Below the pieces are notes generated by a model. It was not told the DNA's origin. It did no database searches and was given only the letters and a program-made list of their open reading frames with translations. Shown here piece after piece: positions 15,717 to 24,726 of a stretch of 46,508 bases of DNA. Each line of letters starts with the position of its first letter. Position 1 is the stretch's first letter. Both the position numbers and the translations under genes were made by a program. Source of the DNA: Bacillota bacterium (GTDB lineage Bacteria; Bacillota; Clostridia; Christensenellales; Borkfalkiaceae); NCBI GenBank assembly GCA_003343805.1, contig QAKM01000085.1, positions 1 through 46,508 on the forward strand. Reading direction: 5' to 3'.

Positions 15717-17405
15717 ATGAAGAAAACGATTGCGGCGATCGCGCTCGGCTGCGCGGCCATGTTCGCCCTCACCGCCCTCACCGCCTGCGGCGGCGGAGAC
15801 GACCGCGAGAGCAATTCTGTCGATGCCCTCGTCGAAAATTACGGCTACCAGTGGGAGGACACTTCCGCACCCATTCTCAGTGAAAAGGGCGCGCAGGAGA
15901 TCTCCTTCCGCATCTACTCGTCCAAGAATGCGTCCGCGAAGGACTACAACGACATGGACATCATGCAGACGCTCTATGAGGACACCAACGTCTTCGTCGA
16001 GTGGGAGAACGTCTCCGAGTCCATCTACGCGGAGCAGAAGAACCTCATCTTCAGCAACACCAACAACCGCCCCGACGCCATCTACCACGCCGGTATGAGC
16101 GCGAGCGAGATCATCCGCTATGCGTCGAGAAAGGTGCTGCTGCCCATCAGCGACTATCTCGAATATATGCCCAACTTCAGCCGCATCCTTGAGGAGCGTC
16201 CCGACATCCGCAAGCAGATCACCAACGTCGAGGACGGCAAGATCTACTCCCTGCCCCGCGTCGAGGAGATGGGGCTTTTACAGAATCCCAACCTTTTGTT
16301 CCTCAACAAGAACTGGACGCTCGAGGCCATCGAAGCGGGCGCTGTTTCGGGCCTCACCGCAGAGGACGTCAAGGACGGTATCCGCCTCACCGCGGCGCAG
16401 ATGGAGAGCCTTCTCACCTACTTCCTCAACAACGACATGAACGGCAACGGGCAGAACGATGAGCGCCCGATGACCTTCGTCTACAACAACTGGCAGGGCA
16501 ATCAGTGCGACCTCTACGGCATGTTCGGCCTCAACGACAACACCGACCACCGCGTCATCGTCGACGGCAAAGTCACTTACACGGTGCTCGACGACCGCTT
16601 CAAGGAAGCCACGCAGTTCATCAACGGCTGGGTGGAGAAGGGCCTCATCGACGAGGTCTCCTTCGAGCAGACGCAGGATAACTTCCTTGCAAACGGCAAG
16701 GGCACCGAGCTCTACGGCGCCTTCTATTGGTGGGAGAGTGAGACGGTCGTCTCCGATCCCGAGAACTACGTCGTCTGCCAGCCCCTCGTCGGCCCTAACG
16801 GCGATCAGACCATCTGCGTCTCCAACAACCCCGAAGTGGGCACGGGCGAACTCGTCGTCTTTGCGGGCACGCCCAACGTCGAGGTGCTGCTCACCTACTT
16901 CGACCGCTACTACGATCCCATGATCTCCGCACAGATCAACTACGGCCCCATCGGCATCGTCTACGAAGAGGAGCTTGATGAGAACGGTATGCTCGTGCAG
17001 AAGGAATTGCCCGAAGACAAGACGGCGGACGAGCTTCGCCTTGAGAACGCGCCCCTCGGCATCTGCTATTTGAGCGACTACGCATGGGAGAACGTCGTGC
17101 ACATGGAGCCCCGCGCCCGGCTGCGCCTCGAGCGCCTCGAAGCGTACGCAACGCCCTACGTTCCCGCAGGCGTGCAGCCCGTTCCCAACCTTCAGTTTAC
17201 GCAGGAGGAGCTCAACACGCTCACCCTCTATGAGACCAATATCGTCAACTACATCAACCAGCACCTCATCACCTGGCTGAGGAACGGGCTTACGGACGCC
17301 GACTGGGAGGCCTTCAAGACCGAGCTTTTGAGCACGCGCGTCGGCCTGAACGAAGTCCGGAAGGTATATCAGGCGGCCTACGACAGGTATGTCGCCGAAA
17401 ACTGA
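15717..17405 (+). CDS. Extracellular sugar-binding lipoprotein of the fructan importer
   Basis: A 562-residue substrate-binding protein (LplA/LipO-like, solute-binding family 1). It has a type II signal peptide with lipobox LTAC (Cys24), so it is anchored to the outer face of the membrane. The mature part begins with a glycine/aspartate linker, then EISFRIYSSKNASAKDYND and NVFVEWENV typical of the large DUF3502/LplA-type proteins. It delivers oligosaccharide to the two permeases just upstream. The start MKKTIAA is placed 7 nt after AAGGAG; the preceding ATG is too close to the site. The pathway context (two GH32 enzymes and a fructokinase) suggests fructo-oligosaccharide as ligand. Confidence 0.94.
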   Translation: MKKTIAAIALGCAAMFALTALTACGGGDDRESNSVDALVENYGYQWEDTSAPILSEKGAQEISFRIYSSKNASAKDYNDMDIMQTLYEDTNVFVEWENVSESIYAEQKNLIFSNTNNRPDAIYHAGMSASEIIRYASRKVLLPISDYLEYMPNFSRILEERPDIRKQITNVEDGKIYSLPRVEEMGLLQNPNLLFLNKNWTLEAIEAGAVSGLTAEDVKDGIRLTAAQMESLLTYFLNNDMNGNGQNDERPMTFVYNNWQGNQCDLYGMFGLNDNTDHRVIVDGKVTYTVLDDRFKEATQFINGWVEKGLIDEVSFEQTQDNFLANGKGTELYGAFYWWESETVVSDPENYVVCQPLVGPNGDQTICVSNNPEVGTGELVVFAGTPNVEVLLTYFDRYYDPMISAQINYGPIGIVYEEELDENGMLVQKELPEDKTADELRLENAPLGICYLSDYAWENVVHMEPRARLRLERLEAYATPYVPAGVQPVPNLQFTQEELNTLTLYETNIVNYINQHLITWLRNGLTDADWEAFKTELLSTRVGLNEVRKVYQAAYDRYVAEN

Positions 17406-17415
17406 GGAGACATTC

Positions 17416-19296
17416 ATGAAAAAGACATTTGCATTGCTTCTTGCTTCTGCGCTCTCGCTGGGAGCGCTCGCGGGCTGCACCCCTGCAGGGTCCGATGAGG
17501 ACAACGTTGCACCCGTCATCTCGGGCGTTGCAAACACGGCGACCACCGTCGCAGGAGAAGCGTTCGATGCCCTTCAGGGCGTTACCGCCTCCGACGCGGA
17601 GGACGGCGATCTCACGGAAAGCATCACGGTGGAGTCCATTCCCGACCTCACCTTCACTGACGGCGTCGCGACGCCTTCCATGCCGGGCAGCTATGAACTC
17701 ATCTATTCCGTCGTCGACTCGGACGGCGCGGAGGGCAACGCATACTGCACCCTCACCGTCACGCGGGCAGCCTCGGAGGCCAAGGAGCTTTACTCCTTCG
17801 ACTTCTCCGACGTCACTCCCGCGGAGAGCGACAAGCGCGGCTGGACGGCCGGCATCGACGAGAGCGTCGACGGAACCGCCGAGCTCAGGCAGGGCGCGTA
17901 TGTCTTCGACATCGCCTCCCTCGGGACGGCGGGCGACGGCAGCGTGACGCTCAACAAGGTGCTCGAGAACCCCGTCGCGGGCGACTACGAGATCTTCGTC
18001 TACGCGAAGTCCACCGTTCCCACTTATATGCACGTCATCGCAGAAGATGCCTCCACGGATGATTGGAAGGGTATCGGTGGCGGGTATAATCTCAAGGTAG
18101 GGGAGACGACGCAGGCGCTCTCCGCCAGGTTCACCCTCGGCGAGGACAACATGACGGACGCCGTCGACCTCCGCATCCACATGGGCAGGATCACCCCCAA
18201 CCCCGAGAACCCCGCTGATACCTCGGCAGACGCCTTCACGCTCTTCATCGAGAAGATCGCCCTCTACTGCACGACGGGCACCGAGACGCGCGTCGACCTG
18301 TATTCTCAGGACTTTGCCGAGGACGCTTCCTCGGTCACGACGCAGGCGGGCGACGGCGCGGCGGCGACGGTCACCGCAGAGGGAGGCGCTGCAAAAGTGG
18401 ACATCGCCTCCTACCACGACGAGGGCGCGGGCGGCGTCTGGAGCCTCAAAGTCGACCTCTCTCTTGCGAACGTCACCATCGAAGAGGGCGTCAAGTACGG
18501 CTATTCGATCAGCGTCGGCGCAGAGAGTGCGCAGGCGGGCGAACTGCTCGTCGAGAGCAGGGACGCGGGCGTGCGCGCCAACTTCAACGCCTTCTCCGTT
18601 GCGGCGGGCGAGACCAAGACGGTGTCGGGTGTCTTCACGTCAGAGGCGGGCATCGCCTCCGATCCCGTGCTGCGCTTCCAGATCGGCAATCCCGAGGCGG
18701 GCGTCTCTTCCAACGTGCTCACGCTGGACGATCTCGTGTTCTACCGCCTCGACGGCGACAAGCGCACCGACAGGATGCTCCTCGACAGGTTCCTGCTCTT
18801 CGGCGCAGGTTCCTCCAACGAATTCAACGAAGAGAAGCCCTACGAAGTGTTCAACGGCTCGGACGACAGAGCGTCGCAGCGGGGCATCGGCACCATGTAC
18901 GTCGAAGACGGTAAGCTCGTCTATCACATCGAAGAGGCGGGCGAGGCGGACTGGCACAATAAGCTCGTCCTGGGCTACAAGGCCAACCCGCTCGTCCTTC
19001 CCGGCAACTCCTATTACACCTTCATCATCAAGATCAAGGCGAGCGCGCCCGTCACGTTCAACTTCTATGTGCACGACCTCAACGCCATCGATTGGGACAG
19101 CGGCCTTCTCGTGCGTGAGAACGGCGTCTCCATCGGCACCGAGGAAGTCACCCTCGAATATACGACCACCAACGCGCCCATCGGCGAGAGCGGCTACGAA
19201 ATGCTCTTCCAGTTCGGTTCGGCTGCCCTTGCGGCCGTCGGCGACGTCGTCATCGAAGTCTCCGAGATCACCGTCCTGCAGAGCGAACTCATCTGA
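17416..19296 (+). CDS. Accessory surface lipoprotein with Ig-like and carbohydrate-binding-like modules
   Basis: A 626-residue lipoprotein (lipobox LAGC, Cys21). Residues ~33-115 resemble the cell-surface Ig-like/DUF5011 repeat: PVISGVANTATTVAGEAFDAL, DAEDGDLTESI and MPGSYELIYSVVDSDG. Then come three beta-rich segments (about 120-285, 290-450 and 455-620) with patterns such as FTLFIEKIALYC, NVLTLDDLVFYRL and DVVIEVSEITVL at their ends, the usual final strand of CBM-like jelly rolls. No catalytic motif is visible. It begins 10 bp after the binding protein stop codon. The likely role is capture of fructan at the surface, comparable in logic to SusE/F proteins, but the ligand is not shown by sequence. 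Confidence 0.85.
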   Translation: MKKTFALLLASALSLGALAGCTPAGSDEDNVAPVISGVANTATTVAGEAFDALQGVTASDAEDGDLTESITVESIPDLTFTDGVATPSMPGSYELIYSVVDSDGAEGNAYCTLTVTRAASEAKELYSFDFSDVTPAESDKRGWTAGIDESVDGTAELRQGAYVFDIASLGTAGDGSVTLNKVLENPVAGDYEIFVYAKSTVPTYMHVIAEDASTDDWKGIGGGYNLKVGETTQALSARFTLGEDNMTDAVDLRIHMGRITPNPENPADTSADAFTLFIEKIALYCTTGTETRVDLYSQDFAEDASSVTTQAGDGAAATVTAEGGAAKVDIASYHDEGAGGVWSLKVDLSLANVTIEEGVKYGYSISVGAESAQAGELLVESRDAGVRANFNAFSVAAGETKTVSGVFTSEAGIASDPVLRFQIGNPEAGVSSNVLTLDDLVFYRLDGDKRTDRMLLDRFLLFGAGSSNEFNEEKPYEVFNGSDDRASQRGIGTMYVEDGKLVYHIEEAGEADWHNKLVLGYKANPLVLPGNSYYTFIIKIKASAPVTFNFYVHDLNAIDWDSGLLVRENGVSIGTEEVTLEYTTTNAPIGESGYEMLFQFGSAALAAVGDVVIEVSEITVLQSELI

Positions 19297-19304
19297 AAAT
19301 GACC

Positions 19305-19328
19305 TTCCCCGCCCGTGCGGGCGGGGAA
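19305..19328 (+). other. Intercistronic hairpin
   Basis: A perfect 10-bp stem, TTCCCCGCCC/GGGCGGGGAA, with a GTGC loop between the accessory lipoprotein gene and the kinase gene. The AAGGAGG ribosome site of the kinase starts a few bases later and no T run follows. An mRNA processing or stability element that uncouples levels of the surface proteins from the enzymes is plausible. Confidence 0.6.
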
Positions 19329-19341
19329 TAAGGAGGATATC

Positions 19342-20292
19342 ATGAACACCCTTTATGCCATCGGGGAAATGCTCATCGACTTTACGGCTCAGGAGCCGGG
19401 CGTCTTGGAGCTCGCTTCGACCTTCCGCAAGAACGCGGGCGGCGCGCCCGCCAACGTCGCGGTGTGCGCGGCACGGCTGGGCTGCCCTGCGAGCGTCATC
19501 ACCAAGCTGGGAAAGGATCCCTTCGGCAACTTCCTTGCAAACACCCTTGCGAGCGAGAACGTCGGCACGCAGTACGTCTTCCGCACGGGCAAGGCGAACA
19601 CGGCGCTTGCCTTCGTCGCCCGCGACGAGCGCGGCGAGCGAAGCTTCTCCTTCTACCGCAATCCCTCGGCGGATATGCTGCTCGAAGAGGAGGAGGTGCG
19701 CACTATTCCCTTTAAGGAGGGAGACATCCTGCACTTCTGCAGCGTCGACCTGTGCGACGCCCCCGTGCGGATGGCCCACGTCGTCGCCATCGAGCGGGCG
19801 CGGGCGGCGGGAGCGCTCGTCAGTTTCGACCCCAACCTCCGATACAACCTCTGGGAGAGCGCCGAGGAACTCCTGCGCGTCGTGCGCGAATTTTTGCCCC
19901 TTGCCGACATCGTCAAGGTGAGCGATGAGGAGCTCTTGGACATCACGGGCATCGAGGACGAGAGAAAGGCGGTCGAGAGCCTCTTTAAGGGCGAAGTCAA
20001 GCTCGTCTTCGTCACCAAGGGCAAGGGCGGCGCGGCCGCCTACACCAAGGAGACGGAGGCGTGGGAGCCGACCGACCTTACCTCCCCCGTCGTCGATACG
20101 ACGGGCGCGGGAGACAGCTTCATCGGCACCATCCTCTCGATCATCCTTGAAAAGGGCGTCGCTCTCTCGCGCGAGGACCTTTCGGAAATGCTCAGGACCG
20201 CCAACCGTGCGGCCACCATCGTCGTCTCGCGCGAGGGCGCCATCCCCGCCATGCCAACGCGGGCGGAACTTTTCGGGGAGAATAAGGCATGA
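19342..20292 (+). CDS. PfkB-family carbohydrate kinase, probable fructokinase
   Basis: Phosphorylates a free sugar with ATP; context indicates fructose to fructose 6-phosphate. The 316 residues contain the N-terminal GEMLIDF (8-14) and KNAGGAPANVAVCAARLG (30-47), the PfkB signature 1 region of fructokinases, and DTTGAGDSFIGTIL (252-265) with catalytic base Asp258. The ribokinase-fold length is normal. The start MNTLYAIG follows AAGGAGG. It overlaps the secreted GH32 gene by four bases (ATGA). Fructose released by the two GH32 enzymes is the obvious substrate, making it functionally a ScrK-type enzyme. Confidence 0.93.
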   Translation: MNTLYAIGEMLIDFTAQEPGVLELASTFRKNAGGAPANVAVCAARLGCPASVITKLGKDPFGNFLANTLASENVGTQYVFRTGKANTALAFVARDERGERSFSFYRNPSADMLLEEEEVRTIPFKEGDILHFCSVDLCDAPVRMAHVVAIERARAAGALVSFDPNLRYNLWESAEELLRVVREFLPLADIVKVSDEELLDITGIEDERKAVESLFKGEVKLVFVTKGKGGAAAYTKETEAWEPTDLTSPVVDTTGAGDSFIGTILSIILEKGVALSREDLSEMLRTANRAATIVVSREGAIPAMPTRAELFGENKA

Positions 20293-21800
20293 GCAAGAGA
20301 CATCTCGTCACGGCGGCCGTCCTCACGGCGATCGCGCTTTGCCTAGCCGCGGGCTGCGGCGGGGGAGGGGAGCCGACCGTCGATCACGACGAGCACGACA
20401 AGGACTTTTCTCCCTACCGCACGGCGGGGGCGATGGAGAAGGCCTACGACTACAGCCACTTCTTCCTCCCCGAGGAGGACGGCGGCGAGCAGCCCTATGT
20501 GGGCGACCCCATGCCCTACTATGAGGACGGCGTCTACTACATCTACTACCTGAAGGAGGGCGGCGATTCCTACAACCACTCGCTCTACCTCACGACCACA
20601 GAGGACTTCGTCACCTACGAGGAAGTGCAGGAGCCCATTCTCGAGGCCTCGCGCGGATCCGAACAGGACGCGTGGGTGGGCACGGGTTCCGTCGTTAAGG
20701 TGGGGGAGAAATACTACCTCTTCTATACCGGCCACAACGACGGCCGCGACATCCACGAGACCATCATGGTCGCCGAAGGCACGAGCCCCACGTCCTTTGA
20801 GAAGAAGGAGGGGTGGGAGATCGCGCCTCCCGCGGAGCTCGGGCAGAAGAACGACTTCCGCGATCCTCAGGCCTATTACGACGAGACGACGGATACCATC
20901 ACGCTCACCATCACGGCGGCGCAGAACGACATCGGCAGGGTGGTCAAATACACTCTGAACGGCGATCTGAGCGACCCGCAGTACGGCGGCGTCATCTTCA
21001 CCAATCCCGAGGAGATCGTGGGCGACGTGTGGAATCTCGAGTGCTCGGACACCTTCCGGATCGGCGACAAGTGGTATCTCACCTTCTCCGCGCAGGACGG
21101 CGTCCTCTGGTACACCTCGGCAGATACGCGCTACGGCGTGTATGAGGCCGAGCCCAAGCCCCTCGACGGGCACCTCTTCTACGCAGCCAAGTCGGTGACG
21201 GACGGCGAGGACACCTACATGGTGGGCTGGGCGCGCCGCTCGGAGTCTCCTTCCTCGACGCAGGACGTCAGGGCATGGGCGGGCAACCTTGTCGCACAGA
21301 AGGTGGTCGAGACGGAGGACGGCATCGTCCTTGCGCCTCTCGACGCTTACCTCGCGGCGGACATTCAGCGCACGCTGCTCTCCGAGAGCGAGGTCTCTCC
21401 CGCCGCAGGCGAGTATGTGGACAGCTTCACCTGTCAGGAGCGCTATATCGTGACGGGCAGCTTCACCTTCGAGGGCACGGGCGACTTCGGCTTCGCCTTC
21501 GACTACAACGGCAGGAAGGACCGCTATAAGCTCGTCTCCTTCTCGCCCGAGCAGCAGGCGATGACACTTTCTTTCAACCTCGGCACGACGCCCATCACCT
21601 CGGTGCCCGTCTCGCTTGAAGCGGGAAGATCCTATCCCTTCACCTATGTGCAGGAGGGATCGGTGGGCATCCTCTACCTCGACGGACAGGCCGCGCTCAC
21701 CGTGCGCGTCTACGGCGTGAGCGGGAGAGCCGTCAAGCTGTACTCGGAGGACGGGAACGTCACCTTTTCCGATCTCAAACAATTCACCTATTCTTACTGA
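20289..21800 (+). CDS. Secreted GH32 lipoprotein (beta-fructosidase family)
   Basis: A 503-residue membrane-anchored glycosidase. The signal peptide ends in the lipobox AAGC (Cys23). The five-bladed propeller begins near residue 68 with VGDPMPYYEDGVYYIYYL, where Asp73 corresponds to the GH32 nucleophile; FRDP (190-193) is the transition-state-stabilising motif and NLECSD (249-254, Glu251) the acid/base motif. A beta-sandwich C-terminal domain follows (about 375-503). The nucleophile segment is not the usual WMNDPNG, marking a distinct GH32 branch. It likely trims fructan or sucrose-like chains outside the cell before import. It starts with an ATGA overlap on the kinase gene. Confidence 0.92.
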   Translation: MSKRHLVTAAVLTAIALCLAAGCGGGGEPTVDHDEHDKDFSPYRTAGAMEKAYDYSHFFLPEEDGGEQPYVGDPMPYYEDGVYYIYYLKEGGDSYNHSLYLTTTEDFVTYEEVQEPILEASRGSEQDAWVGTGSVVKVGEKYYLFYTGHNDGRDIHETIMVAEGTSPTSFEKKEGWEIAPPAELGQKNDFRDPQAYYDETTDTITLTITAAQNDIGRVVKYTLNGDLSDPQYGGVIFTNPEEIVGDVWNLECSDTFRIGDKWYLTFSAQDGVLWYTSADTRYGVYEAEPKPLDGHLFYAAKSVTDGEDTYMVGWARRSESPSSTQDVRAWAGNLVAQKVVETEDGIVLAPLDAYLAADIQRTLLSESEVSPAAGEYVDSFTCQERYIVTGSFTFEGTGDFGFAFDYNGRKDRYKLVSFSPEQQAMTLSFNLGTTPITSVPVSLEAGRSYPFTYVQEGSVGILYLDGQAALTVRVYGVSGRAVKLYSEDGNVTFSDLKQFTYSY

Positions 21801-21816
21801 GCGACAGGGAGCCAAC

Positions 21817-23292
21817 ATGAAACCCAAACAGCAGACAGGCAATGTCAACGCGACGAACGTCGCGGATTCGTACATCGTACACAGTCTCGCATCCGTCAAA
21901 AAAGGATACCGCCATACCTATCACGTCATGCCGCCCGTCGGCTGGATGAACGACCCGAACGGCTTCTGCTATGCGTTCGGCAAGTATCAGCTCTTCTTCC
22001 AGTTCTACCCTTACGGCGCGGCATGGAACTCCATGCACTGGGGCCACTATACCACGGAGGACTTCGTGAAGTGGCAGCTCCAGCCCACCGCGCTCGCCCC
22101 GAGCGGCACGGCGGACCGCGACGGCTGCTATTCGGGCTCGGCGATCGTCAAGGACGGTAAGCTCTACCTCATTTACACCTCCGTCCTCGGCAGCCGCCAG
22201 ACGCAGTCGCTCGCCGTCTCTTCGGACGGTGTCCACTTTGAAAAGCTCGGCGAGGTCATCAAGAGCGACCAGCTCCCCAAGAGCTGCGCCCGCTCTGACT
22301 TCCGCGACCCCAAGGTGTTCAAGCGCGGGGAACTGTATTACGCCGTGCTCGGCTCGCTCTCGACGCAGCAGGAGGGGCAGATCCTCTTATACCGCTCGCC
22401 CGACCTTTTCAAATGGGAGTATGTCGGCACGCTGCGGAGGGATATGCTCACGACGCGCGGCATTTACGAGTGCCCCGACCTCTTCTCTCTCGGCGGCAAG
22501 GATGTCCTCATCGCGAGCCCGCAGGGGTACGAGACGCAGGACTGGCGGTACGAAAACCTCCATTCCTCCATCTATATGGTGGGGGAGCTCAACACCGAGA
22601 AGGGGAGCTTCCACATCGACGACGAGGACGAGATCGACTGCGGCATGGACTTCTATGCCCCGCAGACACTCTCGGCGCCCGACGGACGCACCATAATGAT
22701 CGCCTGGATGCAGATGTGGTCGCGCACCACGCCCACCGCACAGCACGGCTGGGTGGGCAGCATGACGCTGCCGCGCGAGCTCACGCTGAAGGACGGAAAG
22801 CTCTATCAGGCGCCCGTCCGAGAGATCGAACGCTACCGTTGGAACGAGGTGTACGTTGACCGCGTTCCCCTTTCGGGAGAGGTCACGCTTGCGGATGTCA
22901 AGGGGATCTGCGTCGAGCTTTCGTTCACGCTCGAACCGGGCACGGCGGAGCGCGCCGGCGTCAAAGTCTTCAGCGACGGCACGCATGACGCCCGCATCTA
23001 CTACGACCGCGCGAGCGACAAGGTGGTGTTCGACCGTTCCCGCATGGGAATCGACATCGCCTGCGACGTCAAGGAGCGCGACGCAAGCATCCGCAGCGTC
23101 AGAGTGGACCACGGGAACGGACGCATCTCAATGCGCATCTTCCTCGATGTATCCAGCTGCGAGGTGTTCCTGAACGGCGGCGAACGCACGATGACGGGCA
23201 ACGTCTATTCGGAGGGCAGCGGCATCTCCTTCTTCGCGGAGGGCGGCGAGGCGGTCCTTGCGGATATCAAAAAGTACGACATTGTCGTTTGA
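21817..23292 (+). CDS. Cytoplasmic GH32 beta-fructofuranosidase / sucrose-6-phosphate hydrolase-like
   Basis: A 491-residue intracellular fructosidase without signal peptide. It has all three GH32 motifs: WMNDPNG (43-49) with nucleophile Asp46, FRDP (162-165), and YECPDLF (217-223) with acid/base Glu218. A C-terminal beta-sandwich follows (about 345-491). It would hydrolyse imported fructo-oligosaccharide or sucrose to free fructose for the adjacent kinase. Since transport here is ABC-type, unphosphorylated substrates are more likely than sucrose 6-phosphate. It is the last gene of the operon and is followed by two hairpins. Confidence 0.95.
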   Translation: MKPKQQTGNVNATNVADSYIVHSLASVKKGYRHTYHVMPPVGWMNDPNGFCYAFGKYQLFFQFYPYGAAWNSMHWGHYTTEDFVKWQLQPTALAPSGTADRDGCYSGSAIVKDGKLYLIYTSVLGSRQTQSLAVSSDGVHFEKLGEVIKSDQLPKSCARSDFRDPKVFKRGELYYAVLGSLSTQQEGQILLYRSPDLFKWEYVGTLRRDMLTTRGIYECPDLFSLGGKDVLIASPQGYETQDWRYENLHSSIYMVGELNTEKGSFHIDDEDEIDCGMDFYAPQTLSAPDGRTIMIAWMQMWSRTTPTAQHGWVGSMTLPRELTLKDGKLYQAPVREIERYRWNEVYVDRVPLSGEVTLADVKGICVELSFTLEPGTAERAGVKVFSDGTHDARIYYDRASDKVVFDRSRMGIDIACDVKERDASIRSVRVDHGNGRISMRIFLDVSSCEVFLNGGERTMTGNVYSEGSGISFFAEGGEAVLADIKKYDIVV

Positions 23293-23305
23293 TCCCGCAG
23301 TCGGC

Positions 23306-23341
23306 AAAGAACAGCACTCTTTCCCCCAATATCTGTTCTTT
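23306..23341 (+). other. Inverted repeat after the fructan operon
   Basis: AAAGAACAG (23306-23314) and CTGTTCTTT (23333-23341) form a perfect 9-bp stem with an 18-nt loop, placed between the GH32 stop codon and the terminator. Function unknown; it may protect the 3' end. Confidence 0.5.
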
Positions 23342-23352
23342 CCCTATATGCG

Positions 23353-23382
23353 GCGGAGCCTTCGGGCTCCGCTTATTTTTTC
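23353..23382 (+). terminator. Terminator of the fructan operon
   Basis: GCGGAGCC/GGCTCCGC (8 bp) with a TTCG tetraloop, followed by TTATTTTTT. Confidence 0.92.
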
Positions 23383-23385
23383 TGC

Positions 23386-23414
23386 ATAAAAAACAGGCGT
23401 CCGTGCGGACGCCC
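23386..23414 (-). terminator. Terminator of the nucleoside-type permease gene
   Basis: On the minus strand GGCGTCC/GGACGCC with a 4-nt loop is followed by TG and six T. It lies about 25 bp past the permease stop codon. Confidence 0.85.
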
Positions 23415-23436
23415 GTTTTATATTTGTTTGGAATGG

Positions 23437-24414
23437 TCATCTGTCCTCGCGGAAGTAGGAGAGGCCCAGGCTTGCAGGGGGCTGCATCTCGCGGTAGCCG
23501 ATGATGCTCGTGGTGATGAGCACGAGGATGGTCACGGCGAAGGGGACGATGTTGAGCAATTGGATCTGCACGAAGGAGATCCCCTCGATGTAGGAGGCGA
23601 GGATGTACAGCGCGCCGAAGAGGATGGAGCCGAGGATGGCGAGGGCAGGCTTCCACATCGTGAAGATGACGAGCGCGATGCTCAGCCAGCCGATGCTCTG
23701 GATGGTCTGGTCGACAGTGGAGCCGACGATACCGTTCATGTAGTCCATGACGTAGCACAGCCCGCCGATGCCCGCGATCGCTGCGCCGAGGACGATGGCG
23801 GTGTACTTGTAGCCCGTCACGTTGATGCCCACGGCATCCGCCGTTGCGGGGCTTTCGCCCACCGCCCGCAGGCTGAGGCCCGCCTTTGTGTAGCGTAAAA
23901 CGACGGCCGCGATCACGGCGATGACGATGGCAAGATACACAAGGATGCCGTGGTCCAAAAAGAGGGTGCCGAACCAGCCCGTCGTCTCCGCGCCCGGCAG
24001 GGGTGCGTTGAAGAAGTTGAGTCCTGCCTGCGAGAGGTTGGCGCTCACGCCCTCGGTGAGCACGGCGTTGTTGAGGAAGAAGGAGGTGAATCCCACGCCG
24101 AAGATGGTGCAGGCAAGGCCCGTCACGTTCTGATTGGAGCGGAGGGATACCGTCAAAAAGCCGTAGACGGCGCCGAGGGCTGCCGCAAACAGCATCGCGA
24201 ACAGGATGCCCGCGAGCACGACGAGGAAGGCGTTCGGGGCGGGGGAGGCGAGATAGCACAGCTTGACGCCGAGGCATCCGCCCGCCGCGCCCATGCACAT
24301 GATGCCGGGGATGCCGAGGTTGAGGTGACCCGACTTTTCCGTCAAAATTTCACCCACGCAGCCGAAGAGGAAGATGACGCCGAATTCGATGGCGCTTGTC
24401 AGAAAGGTGAGCAT
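23437..24414 (-). CDS. ABC transporter permease, branched-chain/nucleoside (BPD_transp_2) type
   Basis: A 325-residue integral membrane protein with 8-10 hydrophobic helices and no signal peptide. Motifs such as GEILTEKSGHLNLGIPG near the N-terminus, SNQNVTGLACTIFGVG and YTKAGLSLRAVGESPATADA are characteristic of the second permease of BMP-dependent nucleoside or purine importers (YufQ/NupQ-like). In such operons a lipoprotein, an ATPase with two nucleotide-binding domains and a first permease normally precede it; here only a damaged tail of the first permease remains. It starts directly after the TGA of that remnant (TGAATG). Without partners it is probably non-functional unless complemented elsewhere. 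Confidence 0.92.
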   Translation of the reverse strand: MLTFLTSAIEFGVIFLFGCVGEILTEKSGHLNLGIPGIMCMGAAGGCLGVKLCYLASPAPNAFLVVLAGILFAMLFAAALGAVYGFLTVSLRSNQNVTGLACTIFGVGFTSFFLNNAVLTEGVSANLSQAGLNFFNAPLPGAETTGWFGTLFLDHGILVYLAIVIAVIAAVVLRYTKAGLSLRAVGESPATADAVGINVTGYKYTAIVLGAAIAGIGGLCYVMDYMNGIVGSTVDQTIQSIGWLSIALVIFTMWKPALAILGSILFGALYILASYIEGISFVQIQLLNIVPFAVTILVLITTSIIGYREMQPPASLGLSYFREDR

Positions 24415-24577
24415 TCAGTTTGCCTCCTTTGCGCCCGTCCCTTCGGGGAGCGGCGCCGTCTCCTGCGCGTCCTGCGCTTCGCCTTCCGCCTCGGGGAGGA
24501 AGGGGCGCCGCATCCGCCTTTGTGTTTTTGCGGCTCCCCGCAAAATGCACGCGGTAGCGGATGAAGAATTCACAGCC
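24415..24577 (-). pseudogene. 3' remnant of the upstream nucleoside-transporter permease gene
   Basis: Immediately upstream of the intact permease, one minus-strand frame reads EFFIRYRVHFAGSRKNTKAD, a typical permease C-terminal tail, while a different frame carries the acidic ending FLPEAEGEAQDAQETAPL and then KEAN-stop with TGA abutting the next ATG. A single-base slip in the C-rich stretch near 24505-24515 would join them. No more of the gene is present: the homology stops next to the hairpin at 24581. I read this as a decayed fragment. Confidence 0.6.
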
Positions 24578-24580
24578 ATT

Positions 24581-24628
24581 ATAGACTCAGTTGAACCATA
24601 AAGAGGTTTACAACCGAGTCTATTTTTT
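24581..24628 (+). repeat. Long imperfect hairpin followed by a T run
   Basis: ATAGACTC/GAGTCTAT (8 bp) extends through GTTG/CAAC and AACC/GGTT to a 7-nt loop, and six T follow on the plus strand. It sits exactly at the truncation point of the permease remnant. It could be a stray terminator carried by the rearrangement or the end of a small mobile element. Confidence 0.6.
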
Positions 24629-24726
24629 GTTCGGATTTGTCTGGTTCTTATACAATAATTTAGTTTTTTCCTCCTGAAATTTTTGCCGTTTCGTTTGGGA
24701 AGTATAGCACAGCGTCCGCAAAACGT

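Noticed and set aside
20343..21899. A 518-codon minus-strand frame opposite the secreted GH32 gene
   Set aside because: Antisense of a gene with signal peptide and all GH32 motifs.
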